Shown here: piece by piece, positions 53,889-62,190 of the stretch | Layout: every line of letters starts with the position of its first letter | How positions within the stretch are numbered: the first letter of the stretch is position 1 | Source: Desulfoferula mesophila | GTDB lineage: Bacteria; Desulfobacterota; Desulfarculia; Desulfarculales; Desulfarculaceae | Reading direction: 5' to 3' | Assembly: GCF_037076455.1 (NCBI RefSeq) | Contig: NZ_AP028679.1 | Coordinates: 1,007,501-1,071,500 of the forward strand | DNA: 64,000 nt | The notes under the pieces: generated by a model | Databases searched by the model: none | The model's input: only the letters and a program-made list of their open reading frames with translations | What the model was told of the DNA's origin: nothing | Program-made: the position numbers and the translations under genes

Positions 53889-55268
53889 TTAGGTCGAAAC
53901 ATGGGTTTTCACATACGACTGAAAGTCTGCATATGACTTCCGGTTAAGCCGGAGATTTTTCCTGTATGAGAAATTGCCGACCAAGCTGACCAGCGGTTTG
54001 CGGCGTTGCCATATGCTGCTCCAAACTCTGCACAGAATGCGCCGTATAGAATAAAAACTCCAATCGCAGGTGATCATCTCTTGGATAATGTCCTCTAAAG
54101 ACAAATTCTTATACTGGGCCACCGGGAAGGTCAGCGTGAAATATTTCCAGTCTCCTGGAAATGCATCGAGGGCGATGCGGTCCTCAGATTTCATCAGGTC
54201 CCAAAGGCGAGTGCCGGGTAAGGGGGTCAGAAACAGCGCGTTGAGATTGTCGACGCCGTGACGCCTAGCTGTCTCGGCTATAAGCTTGCCTACACCCGGT
54301 TCATCAGTGTCCAGTCCGATGATAAAGGAGCCCGCGACCAGAATGCCGTGCCTCTGGATGCGCCGCACCGACTCGTGGATATCCCGGTCCTTCTGAATGT
54401 TGAATTTCTTGCCTATTTCCCGGAGCCCCTCGGGTGTGGGGGATTCAAAGCCGATGAAGACGCCGACGCAACCAGCCTTGGCAGCCAGCGCCAAGAGCTC
54501 TTCGTCATCGGCGAAGTTAATGCTGGCTTGGGCAAACCACTTTTTCCCGAGGTCCGCATGTGCCATGGCACGGAACAGGTCTTTGGCGCGTGCGACGTGC
54601 TCCCGGCGCGTGCCGACAAGATTGTCGTCCACCACCAGCACATACTTTTCACTGATCATCCGCAACTCTCGCACCACATCTGCGACGGGTCGTTGCCGGT
54701 AATGGGCCCCGTTAAAGGCCGTCACGCTACAAAAGCTGCAGTTCAAGGGACAGCCGCGCGTGGTCTGAATGGCCCCGCAGGCATATCCCCTATTCAGCAA
54801 ATCGTGCCGGGCCATCGGCACGTCCTTTATATCGGCGAGCCCTCCGTCATACCGGTGTTGCAACCTGCCGTTCAGGGCATCTTCCAGAACCCCCGGCCAA
54901 ATGCCCTCTGCTTCCCCCGTAACCAACGCATCTACGCGCTCCATCGCCTCCTCTCGGCACATGGTTGCGTGAATGCCGCCCATGACCACGGGTACGCCTA
55001 GACCCCGGAAATGAGCGGCCACCTCGTAGGCGCGGTTCGCCTGGGAGGTGAAAGCGGTGATGCCCACCAGGTCCGGCCGGGGCAGAGCCGCATAGTCAGG
55101 CGCGCCGAGGTTCTCGTCTATGATTTGGATTTTCCACTCCGATGGGGTCAGGCCGGCCAGAACCATTAGACTGAGCGGCTTCCATACTCGGTAGCGGTTC
55201 CAACGGCTCTCTTCAAAATTGACGATGCTTACGAGCGGGTTGGATGGGTTGACCAAATATAGTCGCAT
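53889..55268 (-). CDS. B12-binding-domain radical SAM enzyme
   Basis: A 459-residue class B-like radical SAM protein. Residues 1-150 form a cobalamin-binding Rossmann domain (VVMGGIHATMCREEAMERVDA). The radical SAM cluster is TTRGCPLNCSFCSV near residue 170, followed by VLVVDDNLVGTRREHVARA and IGFESPTPEGLREIGKKFN. Relatives include hopanoid and other methyltransferases. No hopanoid or bacteriochlorophyll gene is nearby, so the substrate is unknown. The C-terminal 80 residues are basic. Start behind AAAGGACAGG. Confidence 0.88.
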   Translation of the reverse strand: MRLYLVNPSNPLVSIVNFEESRWNRYRVWKPLSLMVLAGLTPSEWKIQIIDENLGAPDYAALPRPDLVGITAFTSQANRAYEVAAHFRGLGVPVVMGGIHATMCREEAMERVDALVTGEAEGIWPGVLEDALNGRLQHRYDGGLADIKDVPMARHDLLNRGYACGAIQTTRGCPLNCSFCSVTAFNGAHYRQRPVADVVRELRMISEKYVLVVDDNLVGTRREHVARAKDLFRAMAHADLGKKWFAQASINFADDEELLALAAKAGCVGVFIGFESPTPEGLREIGKKFNIQKDRDIHESVRRIQRHGILVAGSFIIGLDTDEPGVGKLIAETARRHGVDNLNALFLTPLPGTRLWDLMKSEDRIALDAFPGDWKYFTLTFPVAQYKNLSLEDIIQEMITCDWSFYSIRRILCRVWSSIWQRRKPLVSLVGNFSYRKNLRLNRKSYADFQSYVKTHVST

Positions 55269-55375
55269 CCTGTCCTTTCATTCCTGGCTAGGCCTTTCAC
55301 TTTTATTCATCAATCCGGACAAAGCTGTGGGCCATCGCTATTGGCGAGGCCTACCACCGAATACTCACCACCGGC

Positions 55376-55816
55376 TTAATCGGTCAGTTCGGCCTTGGCC
55401 TTTTGGTAGGCCTGCTTAAGATTCTGCAAGGCCTCATCCAACTCGACCTTGGCCTTTTCCCAGGCCTTGCCACTGGATGATTGCATGGCCTTGAGCTTCT
55501 CCTGCGCCACTGCCTGCTTCTTTTGTAGATCAGCCAAGATATCCTTGACCTTGTCCTGGCCAGCGGCGGCCTTTTCCTTGGCATTGTCCATCAACTGAGA
55601 AGTATCCTTCTCCAGTTCTTGGTACTGGGCTTGGGCCTGGGCAAACAACTCCTCTTGCTTCTGCTTGGTGTAGGCCACGGCAGTGTTCATCGCCTCCTTG
55701 GTCTCTTTCTTCACCTGTTGAGCGGTCACCTTCTGGTCGTCGCCATTACCGCACCCGGCCAGGGTCAAGCCCCCCAGGGCGGCTAGAGCGACTAAAGCGG
55801 TCAGTGTCCTTTTCAT
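55376..55816 (-). CDS. Coiled-coil lipoprotein
   Basis: A 146-residue protein with a lipoprotein signal (LAALGGLTLAGC, lipid on Cys22) and a long Lys/Glu/Ala/Gln-rich helix without Gly or Pro breaks, which should form an extended coiled coil in the periplasm. It looks like an envelope spacer or stress lipoprotein of unknown role. It lies downstream of the CsbD-like and Spy-like genes in the same direction. Confidence 0.8.
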   Translation of the reverse strand: MKRTLTALVALAALGGLTLAGCGNGDDQKVTAQQVKKETKEAMNTAVAYTKQKQEELFAQAQAQYQELEKDTSQLMDNAKEKAAAGQDKVKDILADLQKKQAVAQEKLKAMQSSSGKAWEKAKVELDEALQNLKQAYQKAKAELTD

Positions 55817-55931
55817 TCATCTATCTCCGTGTTTTCGAGTGGTGCAATTATTTGAAACGTGACGCGGCGCGATTCAACGTCGATCTCAGTAAGACCTACA
55901 GACTTGCCGACGCGCGACCGCGACCGTCGCC

Positions 55932-56039
55932 CTATTTCCCCACAACCTTCTCGATCTCGCCGACCTTTTTCTGTATTTTGCCGGCCCTTTTTTCGTCTTT
56001 ACCTGCGCCTTCCAATTCAGAATTCATGCTGGCTTTCAT
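55932..56039 (-). CDS. Micro-protein of CsbD type (35 residues)
   Basis: A very short gene, MKASMNSELEGAGKDEKRAG then KIQKKVGEIEKVVGK and stop. The ATG stands 6 bases after AAAGGAGG, a textbook ribosome site. The Lys/Gly-repeat pattern (G-K-x-K-V-G-E-I-E-K) is that of CsbD-like general stress proteins, but at about half the usual length. It lies between the Spy-like gene and the coiled-coil lipoprotein gene, both on the same strand. Confidence 0.65.
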   Translation of the reverse strand: MKASMNSELEGAGKDEKRAGKIQKKVGEIEKVVGK

Positions 56040-56086
56040 GATGTCCTCCTTTGAATTAACCTCTAAATCCCTTTGCGGGTTCAGGC

Positions 56087-56638
56087 TCAGTAACCCACTC
56101 CCGCCCCTGGGCAGGACCAGCCACGGTCACCGAACTTCTGGCGGCAATTCAACAGGAATTGATTACGCTTCTTGGTCAGTTCTGCCTGCTGGGCCGCCAC
56201 TTCATCGGCCAACGCGTCCACTTTGTTGTGGTCCGGGTTGGGGCTGGCCCAAAGGGTCTCCAACTCTAACTGAGTGGCCACCAGTTTTTTACGCAACTCC
56301 AAAGTATCCAAACGGAACTGGTGATACATTTGCTTCCAGGCCTGACGGTCCTCGGGTGACATGGACTGCCACCCTTGGTAATTTGGGCCCGTGCCTGAGC
56401 CATAGCCGGGTCCACCGCCGGGTCCCATCATGCCCCGGCCATAGCCGCCATTAGGGCCCATCATGCCGGGCCCCATGCCGTAGCCTGATCCGCCGCCCGG
56501 GCCCATCATGCCGGATCCGTTGTAATTAGAAGGAGGGGGCTGCTGCGGGGCCGGTGTGGTGGACTGGGACCATGTCAGACCGGCCACCAGGACCAGGGAC
56601 AGGGCCACAACAGAAACCATTAAAAGTTGTTTGCGCAT
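56087..56638 (-). CDS. Spy/CpxP/ZraP-like periplasmic protein with Gly-Met repeats
   Basis: A 183-residue secreted protein: signal peptide to about residue 25, then a low-complexity region with repeated GMMGPGGG, GPGMMGPNGG and GRGMMGPGGG units, and from about 85 a helical domain (MSPEDRQAWKQMYHQFRLDT, LATQLELETLW type, ELTKKRNQFLLNCRQKFGD) like the metal-resistance/Spy family. Spy and ZraP act as periplasmic chaperones in envelope or metal stress. The Met-rich repeats may bind copper or silver. First gene of the small stress cluster. Confidence 0.82.
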   Translation of the reverse strand: MRKQLLMVSVVALSLVLVAGLTWSQSTTPAPQQPPPSNYNGSGMMGPGGGSGYGMGPGMMGPNGGYGRGMMGPGGGPGYGSGTGPNYQGWQSMSPEDRQAWKQMYHQFRLDTLELRKKLVATQLELETLWASPNPDHNKVDALADEVAAQQAELTKKRNQFLLNCRQKFGDRGWSCPGAGVGY

Positions 56639-56828
56639 ATCAATACTTCCTTGGATTTAGTAATTGCGGCCCAAGTCTATTGAGCCAATCCTCATCAAAT
56701 ATCGATCTTCAAAAGCCTCGCGTTGATAGCCGCGATCACCGTGGACAGGGATTAAGTTATGCGGCGCATGTCGCCCTTCTACTGGTTTAGTCCTTTTGAG
56801 GATTTTGGTGAGCATTTTTGCCCCATAA

Positions 56829-57776
56829 CTAAGAAGAAGTTTCTAGGTGAGGGGATCTGCTACCAAAGATCCCTCGAAGTCCGACACACTTGCCTTGGCC
56901 ATCAATGACCGGGGCTCCGTTAGTTTCCAAAACAACCCGTTCCCCTCCCTTGCGGAGATAGATGCTTTCCAAGCGCAGTATGGGCTCCTGGTTGTCCAAG
57001 GCCGTGCGAAACAGGGTACTGACCCGATCGGCTTCAGAGGGAGGCATAAGATCGAATAGAGTCTTGCCTACGATTTCCTCCGGCTCATAGCCCAAGAAAT
57101 ACTTGACGCTAAGGCTGACGTGCAGGAACTTGCCGTCCTGGTCAACCTCCCAAAACCAGGAAGTTATGGTTTCCAGCAGCGCCCGGTATTGTTCAGTCCT
57201 TTTTGTTACCTCTGCATAGCTTTTCTTGGATTCGGGGACCTCCAGCATGGCCAGGCGGTATCCTGTGGGCCTTTTCCATTGATCAAGCGGGGCCATGATT
57301 TCCACGTGCATTAAGCGAGGAGCTCCATGGGATGGTCTGAGTTCAAATTCACACCCGCGCTTTTTGCCGGTATTCCCGGTGGATTTTAGGCAGTCATGCA
57401 AAACAAGCAGGCCCTCGTTTGCGGTAAATTGAAAAATGCTGACCCCGATCAAATGGCGGCGCTCCCGGCCCAACATGGCCGCACCTGTCAAATTGACCTC
57501 GCTAATCGCGCCATTTAGCTCCAGGGAAATGAAGCCCATTGGAGCTAATTCAAACAAATCTAGATACTTGTCCTTGGCTGCGACTAATTCGGCCTGGGAC
57601 TGACGAAGTTGTTCGTTTTGGGTTTCAATCTCGTACTGGAAGGCCTCCAGATCCTCGATAAGATCCAAAGGGCTTCTTTTTGGCGAGGTGCCTTCCGTCC
57701 CCCTTTGCAACAGCAACAGTTTCGCAGTGCTTTGCCGCAGTTCTGCAAATTCGGCGGTGTTTTTCGATGTCTTCAT
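56829..57776 (-). CDS. Two-PAS-domain signalling protein without output domain
   Basis: A 315-residue cytoplasmic protein. An N-terminal coiled coil (EDLEAFQYEIETQNEQLRQS) leads into PAS 1 (residues about 70-190, LFELAPMGFISLELNGAISE) and PAS 2 (about 195-305, EVDQDGKFLHVSLSVKYFLG). The protein ends after PAS 2, with no histidine kinase or GGDEF domain. It may be a sensory partner, or a truncated kinase whose 3' part was lost in the rearrangements of this region. Confidence 0.8.
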   Translation of the reverse strand: MKTSKNTAEFAELRQSTAKLLLLQRGTEGTSPKRSPLDLIEDLEAFQYEIETQNEQLRQSQAELVAAKDKYLDLFELAPMGFISLELNGAISEVNLTGAAMLGRERRHLIGVSIFQFTANEGLLVLHDCLKSTGNTGKKRGCEFELRPSHGAPRLMHVEIMAPLDQWKRPTGYRLAMLEVPESKKSYAEVTKRTEQYRALLETITSWFWEVDQDGKFLHVSLSVKYFLGYEPEEIVGKTLFDLMPPSEADRVSTLFRTALDNQEPILRLESIYLRKGGERVVLETNGAPVIDGQGKCVGLRGIFGSRSPHLETSS

Positions 57777-57827
57777 AAAATTTCCTAGCGGCGCACTTGA
57801 ATGGACAAGGCCCCTATGGGTTTTTGT

Positions 57828-58073
57828 CTAAATCTCCAGGCTCATCCCCCCGCCCCAGATGTCTTCCCACCCAAGGCTTTCCCTGGTCGGGTTGTCCAGG
57901 CGAATGGGGCGCCTATTCTTGCGGTGCGCGCAGAACTCACAAGTGAAGTGCGGCCATTGGGCGGAAGCGACCCGATCCAAACAGGCCACATAATGGGGGC
58001 AGTCAAGATTGCGACGGCCGCTGTGGTTGATAGGGTTGTTACCCATTGGTACGTGACCAGCCTCCTTACTCAT
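57828..58073 (-). CDS. Small cysteine-rich (probable zinc-binding) protein
   Basis: An 81-residue protein with LDCPHYVACLDRVASAQWPH followed by FTCEFCAHRKNRRP, a C-x5-C...C-x2-C zinc-finger-like pattern seen in small conserved proteins of deltaproteobacteria (from memory). The start follows GAGGGGG. It lies between the receiver-like and PAS genes, on the same strand, and may be co-transcribed with them. Confidence 0.7.
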   Translation of the reverse strand: MSKEAGHVPMGNNPINHSGRRNLDCPHYVACLDRVASAQWPHFTCEFCAHRKNRRPIRLDNPTRESLGWEDIWGGGMSLEI

Positions 58074-58140
58074 AACAGACCCCCTCTCAATCTTGATTCC
58101 TGGGGATGGCTGGCCATGGCGCGTTGGTCCGGCGGAAACT

Positions 58141-58548
58141 TCAGTGCTCCATCCGGGTTTGGCTGCTGGCCGCTCCCGATGAATTATCCAAGCCCTGCCT
58201 GTACAGGACGTTCTCTACGACTTCGGGCAGCGCGTCGGGTAGGGGGACTTTCATCTCATAGTTACCGTCCTGAGAGACATACACCGCTCCCCAGTAATTG
58301 GCATTCGTACTGAAAACCACTGGAAGACGAGGTTCAGGCAATGTCGTGACGGTTCGCCAAAGCAAATCAGCCGGGTCGTGTTCACCAGACAGGTCGGCCA
58401 CAATAACCTCGGGTCGGAAAGAAGTTATCTCTTCTGCCAACCGCGGCGTGAATCCGATGCTCTTTACCAAATGCTCACCGTCGCTGAGTTGGTAGGCGTG
58501 GAAAGCCCGGGCCCACTCAAAGCCGGCAACCAAGAGAATCCTGGCCAC
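58141..58548 (-). CDS. Receiver-like (CheY-fold) protein
   Basis: A 135-residue protein: VARILLVAGFEWARAFHAYQ, then RPEVIVADLSGEHDPADLL with the candidate phospho-Asp, PVVFSTNAN, and YEMKVPLPDALPEVV with the switch Lys. The second acidic residue near the N-terminus is replaced (VAGFEW), so phosphorylation is uncertain. The GTG at 58548 behind AAAGGAGG is chosen rather than the ATG at 58689, which lies inside the inverted repeat. Probably the first gene of the transcript leading to the PAS protein. Confidence 0.7.
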   Translation of the reverse strand: MARILLVAGFEWARAFHAYQLSDGEHLVKSIGFTPRLAEEITSFRPEVIVADLSGEHDPADLLWRTVTTLPEPRLPVVFSTNANYWGAVYVSQDGNYEMKVPLPDALPEVVENVLYRQGLDNSSGAASSQTRMEH

Positions 58549-58627
58549 GGGTCCTCCTTTCCTTAAGGTGTTAAGGGGACCAAACAAAACTCTCGAGGCG
58601 TCGAACTGGTTACCCAGTGAAATGTCA

Positions 58628-58778
58628 CTTCTCAGTGGTCGGTAGGCTTGCCTAGGCGAGGTTGGCCGAAGCTTGGCCACGAGCGGCAAGTGGGAGCAAG
58701 TTGTGCCCGCTACGTCTGTATTAAATTATCCCTTGAAATCCTGGAAACGCACAGATGAGATATCGTGGAAATAATGGT
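58628..58778. repeat. Inverted repeat, left copy (about 150 bp)
   Basis: This segment, beginning CTTCTCAGTGGTCGGTAGGC, is repeated in reverse orientation at 61602-61753 with roughly 85 percent identity by eye. The left copy lies immediately upstream of the receiver-like gene and probably contains its promoter. Confidence 0.85.
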
Positions 58779-58982
58779 GATATTATCTCAACATTAACGG
58801 CAGATTGGTGACGCCCTTAGGGGCGCTGCCTAGGGAGGCCACCCCCAGCCAAGCGGCCCAGATAGCCATAAGCTAGGTGCCGGGAGTTCAGCCGCTGGGC
58901 CGGCCCAGTGGTGCAAGTCAACGGGCCCAAGGCCGCATTTTACCTGATGGCCTTCATGAAGGGCAGATAAGCAGCCGTCTGG
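58779..58982. other. Gap with possible rightward gene fragment
   Basis: Mostly unexplained sequence. A rightward frame just before 58970 reads REFSRWAGPVVQVNGPKAAF then YLMAFMKGR and stop, and lacks a start; it may be the end of a lost gene. Low support. Confidence 0.25.
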
Positions 58983-60209
58983 CTACCAAAGAGCCCACAC
59001 CACGGTGGAGCCGTCGGGCCACTCTTCTGGCCACTGTTCCATCTTTGGGGCGTCGTCTGGCTTTTCCCCGCGCATGAGGGTCAAGAGGTCCTCCCGGCTC
59101 AGGCCGGGGAAGGCCAACAGGCTCAGCCCCCGTGGCTTGCCTCCGGCTCGCACTCCCGCCTGCTGCACCAGATCGCCGTAGGCCTGGGCCAACTCCTGGG
59201 CCTTGTGGGCCAGTTCAGGAGCCAGGCCGGGCCACCATTTTTCTCCGTCCACCCGTTGGGCCAGATGGTTCACCCTTTGGCGCAGCAGGTCCATATCCGA
59301 AGACAGATCCAGCTTGGCGGCCAGGTCCAAAAAGGCCCGGTCGTCCAATTCGGATAGATCTGGCAGCACCAGACGGGCCGCCTCCTGGGCCAGAGGGTTG
59401 TCGGGCCGGGCGGACATTGGTGCCATGGTCAGGGGCGACACCGCCCCGGCCGGGGTGCGGAACTCCTTGACCGGAGGTTGCACCAGTTCGTGGGCCCGCT
59501 CCAATAGCAAACGGGCGGCCGCGGCGCTGGTTGTGACCGGCCAACCGGTTTCGGCGCCAAAACCCTGGGCCAGTGTGCTCCAAGCCTTTAGGCGGCTCTC
59601 CAGCAGGTGCTCCTGGGGCAGGGTGTAATCCACCGGTGCCAGATGGTCCATGAGCGGGGCCTCGTAGTCCACCGGCTGGTAATCATCTTGGTCCTGGCCC
59701 ATGGAGTGGCGCAAACGGCTCTCTCCCTGGCGGGCCTGGGACAAGGCCTGCTCCAGCTCGGCCGCCTCCTGGTCCTGGATGTGAGCCAGATTCAGCAAGA
59801 GGTCCGCCTCCACTCCGGGCAGGCCGGGATCGCCCTGGCCCTTGGGGCCTAGGTAGCTTTTGATCTCGCGCATCACCGTGCGGAACGTCTCCGGCGGGGT
59901 GGGCAGTTCCATACCCGCCTTGAGAGCCTCCGCCGAGCTGGAGCCCTTGTGGGAGGTCAGCCATTGCTGCCATTGGTCCAGCAGCTTGGCCGCCTGGCGG
60001 GCCTGGGGGTTGTCCGAGCCCACCGCTCCGGCCTGGCCCGCGGGTCTGAGCATACGGGCCAGGCTCTCCAGTCCCGACGGGGTGGCATGGGCCCCCTTGC
60101 CCAGGCTGGGCGGCTCTAGCACGTTAAGGGGCTTGAACAAGGGGCATAAGGCGGTTAGGGCGCTTCGCCTAAGGGCGGTGGCCGGAAAAATAAGGGCGCT
60201 GAGATCCAT
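58983..60209 (-). CDS. Hypothetical protein, unknown family
   Basis: A 408-residue protein starting MDLSALIFPATALRRSALTA behind AAAAGGAATT. GC-rich with codon use like the core genome. No signal peptide, membrane helix or known motif; it is rich in Ala, Leu, Gln and Pro, mostly predicted helical, with a central acidic stretch (GQDQDDYQPVDYEAPLMD) and an end WPEEWPDGSTVVWALW. I do not recognise it. It is enclosed by the inverted repeat pair and stands alone. Confidence 0.7.
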   Translation of the reverse strand: MDLSALIFPATALRRSALTALCPLFKPLNVLEPPSLGKGAHATPSGLESLARMLRPAGQAGAVGSDNPQARQAAKLLDQWQQWLTSHKGSSSAEALKAGMELPTPPETFRTVMREIKSYLGPKGQGDPGLPGVEADLLLNLAHIQDQEAAELEQALSQARQGESRLRHSMGQDQDDYQPVDYEAPLMDHLAPVDYTLPQEHLLESRLKAWSTLAQGFGAETGWPVTTSAAAARLLLERAHELVQPPVKEFRTPAGAVSPLTMAPMSARPDNPLAQEAARLVLPDLSELDDRAFLDLAAKLDLSSDMDLLRQRVNHLAQRVDGEKWWPGLAPELAHKAQELAQAYGDLVQQAGVRAGGKPRGLSLLAFPGLSREDLLTLMRGEKPDDAPKMEQWPEEWPDGSTVVWALW

Positions 60210-60578
60210 GACGAAAATTCCTTTTGAAACCGGCCTGGCCGGTGCGTGGGCTCGGCCCGGCGCGGCTGGTATGGTAATTTACTGGTAAGTCATTGTCCAC
60301 TTTAGAAGTCCAGATATACGGCAGTCGCCGCGTTTCACTTGATTTTTAGTCTGCGAAGCGCCCGGCGCACACTGCCACTCGATTGGGCAGCATCTAAAGG
60401 CTTAATGATCTGTCTGGCAAAGCGATTTCTCACTGAAAACCCAGTGACAATCGGAATTACCTTTATTTTTAGCATAGTAGCCCATTTTCGTTTTCCCGGT
60501 CAAACATGCATCTTTTTTCAGCCAGTACCCAGCACTTCTTGGTATTGATGGGCCAATGAAAAAGCCGAGGCCATGTGC

Positions 60579-60728
60579 ACCGGGGCTATCAATGTCCGTG
60601 ATGCTTCCCATGTGGCTACTCACCACCACGATCAGCCGTTTTTCGCTTCTGGCCACGTTACCCACAAAGTACTCGGAGACCCGCATGGCCCCCATCGCGT
60701 TGACCTCGAAGGTCCTCGCCCAGTCGAG
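60579..60728 (-). pseudogene. Fragment of a short-chain dehydrogenase (SDR)
   Basis: Within a leftward frame, LDWARTFEVNAMGAMRVSEY then RLIVVVSSHMGSITDIDSPG matches the middle of an SDR (N-x-x-G helix and the S-S-x-x-G-S-I strand). The 5' part is missing: the frame runs into the left end of the IS256 fragment at 60731. After SPG the similarity ends, and the catalytic Tyr-x3-Lys is absent. A further 350 bases to the left (60210-60578) contain nothing I can support. Confidence 0.65.
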
Positions 60729-60730
60729 GA

Positions 60731-61258
60731 GTGTCAGCGATTTTGTGTAAGTAGCCATCCGTGGGAGACTCTGTCTCCTAGGAGGAACACGCGATGGCTA
60801 TCAATGACGAGTTGCTGGATCAGTTGATGGAGGGTCTGGATAGGCCCGAGGACCTGTTGGGTGACAAGGGCCTGCTGCAGGAATTGAAGAAAGACCTTAT
60901 CGAGAGGGCGCTTGGGCCGAGCTCACTCACCATCTCGGCTATGAGCGAAACGATCCCGCCGGGCGTGGCTCCGGCAATTCCCGCAACGACAAGAGCAAGA
61001 AGACGGTCCGGGACAAGGACGGCCAGATCGAGATATCCGTTCCCCGTGACCGCCAGGGCACCTTCGAGCCCCAGCTGATCAAAAAGGGCCAGAAGCGCAT
61101 CAAGGGCTTTGATGAGAAGGTCATCTCCATGTACGCCCGGGGTATGACGGTCCGTGAGATCCAGGGGCATCTCAAGGATGTCTACGCGGTCGATGTTTCC
61201 CCCGACCTGATCTCCGAGGCCACCGGCGCGGTCATGGAAGAGGTCAGGGAATGGCAAA
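60731..61258 (+). mobile_element. 5' part of an IS256-family element
   Basis: The left end GTGTCAGCGATTTTGTGTAAG is typical of IS256 terminal repeats. The transposase begins at 60794 (MAINDELLDQLMEGLDRPED) but is frameshifted near 60915; the downstream frame continues LTHHLGYERNDPAGRGSGNS and FEPQLIKKGQKRIKGFDEKV. The element breaks off near 61258 after EEVREWQ, where LuxR-type sequence begins. The catalytic DDE region and right end are missing. Confidence 0.85.
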
Positions 61259-61584
61259 CTCACCGCCTCCTTGTTCCTCGCCTGCAGGGGCTGCTGGAAT
61301 CGGGGCTCGATCAGAACCAGCAAAAAGTGGTGCGGCTGCTGATATCTCAACTGAAACACATCACCTCCTCTTTTACCCAGCGACTGAACTCCCCCAAATT
61401 CAGCCTCACACCTAGAGAGATCCAGGTGGCCATGATGATTCGAGAGGGTTTGGCGACCCAGGAAATCGCCGAGGTGTTGAATGTATCAGGTGACACGGTT
61501 GCCACCTATAGAAACAATATACGTCGTAAAATTGGCATATTAGGACATAAGGTCAGTTTGAGTGCCCGCTTATCCGAACTTTGA
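61129..61584 (+). pseudogene. Chimeric ORF: IS256 transposase piece fused to PAS/LuxR-type HTH domain
   Basis: A 151-codon frame. Codons 1-43 (MYARGMTVREIQGHLKDVYA, VSPDLISEATGAVMEEVREW) are IS256 transposase. From about codon 44 the sequence becomes the C-terminal end of a PAS-LuxR-type regulator: NQQKVVRLLISQLKHITSSF, then FSLTPREIQVAMMIREGLAT and VSGDTVATYRNNIRRKIGIL, a complete GerE helix-turn-helix. The join is in frame. No convincing ribosome site precedes the ATG, so it may be silent; if expressed it would be a DNA-binding domain without its sensor. Confidence 0.75.
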
Positions 61585-61601
61585 TAACGGTGATTTAACC
61601 T

Positions 61602-61753
61602 AGTCATTATTCAAACTATATCTCATCTGTAAGTTTCCGGGATTTCAGGGGATAATTTAATAAAGATACAGAGGGCACCGCTTGCTCCCAATTGCCGCTC
61701 GCGGCCAAGCTTCGGCCGACCTCGCCAAGGCAAGCCTACCGACCACTGAGAAG
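61602..61753. repeat. Inverted repeat, right copy (about 150 bp)
   Basis: Reverse-complement partner of 58628-58778, ending CCTACCGACCACTGAGAAG. It starts 18 bases after the chimeric ORF stop. The pair encloses 2.8 kb holding the orphan 408-residue gene, the SDR fragment and the IS256-LuxR chimera. Confidence 0.85.
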
Positions 61754-61765
61754 CAGCGCAGTTAG

Positions 61766-61900
61766 AAGAAGTTTATCCAGTATTTGGTGCAAAAAACCGA
61801 TACCAAGGTTTTGTTGTTCACCGCCAACTCCAAGAGTGCGGATTTCTATACCATGAACAACGACTTTACCCAGATCATGAACACGGTCAACATCAAGTAG
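61766..61900 (+). pseudogene. 3' end of a lost gene
   Basis: A frame without start directly after the right repeat reads KKFIQYLVQKTDTKVLLFTA then NSKSADFYTMNNDFTQIMNT, VNIK and stop. Its coding-like composition suggests the tail of a real protein whose 5' part was removed at the repeat boundary. Family not recognised. Confidence 0.45.
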
Positions 61901-61929
61901 AAAGACCCTAATATGTCGAAGGATCGATA

Positions 61930-62154
61930 ATGAACAAGGCATACAAAGGGCTGACATTAATCTTGACCCTATCCCTTATCCTGGGTGGCTCGTTAATCAT
62001 GCTGGGTTGTGAGCAGGAGGGTCCGGCCGAGAAAGCCGCAAAAAGGATCGGTAAGGCCGTGGAAAAGGCCGGAGAAAAAGTAGAGGAGGCCACAGACAAG
62101 ATGGGCGACACCATGGAGAAGGCCGAGGGCAAGGTCCATGATGCGACCAATTAG
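61930..62154 (+). CDS. Small entericidin/YtxH-like lipoprotein
   Basis: A 74-residue protein with a lipoprotein signal (LILGGSLIMLGC, lipid on Cys27) and a Lys/Glu/Ala helical tail with repeated A-x-x-K-x-G-K-A-V-E-K-A-G motifs, as in small membrane-stress lipoproteins. It is 36 bases ahead of the BON lipoprotein gene in the same direction. Confidence 0.78.
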   Translation: MNKAYKGLTLILTLSLILGGSLIMLGCEQEGPAEKAAKRIGKAVEKAGEKVEEATDKMGDTMEKAEGKVHDATN

Positions 62155-62190
62155 AGCTGGCAGGTGTTTGCCATGGTTAGGAGACTCGAG

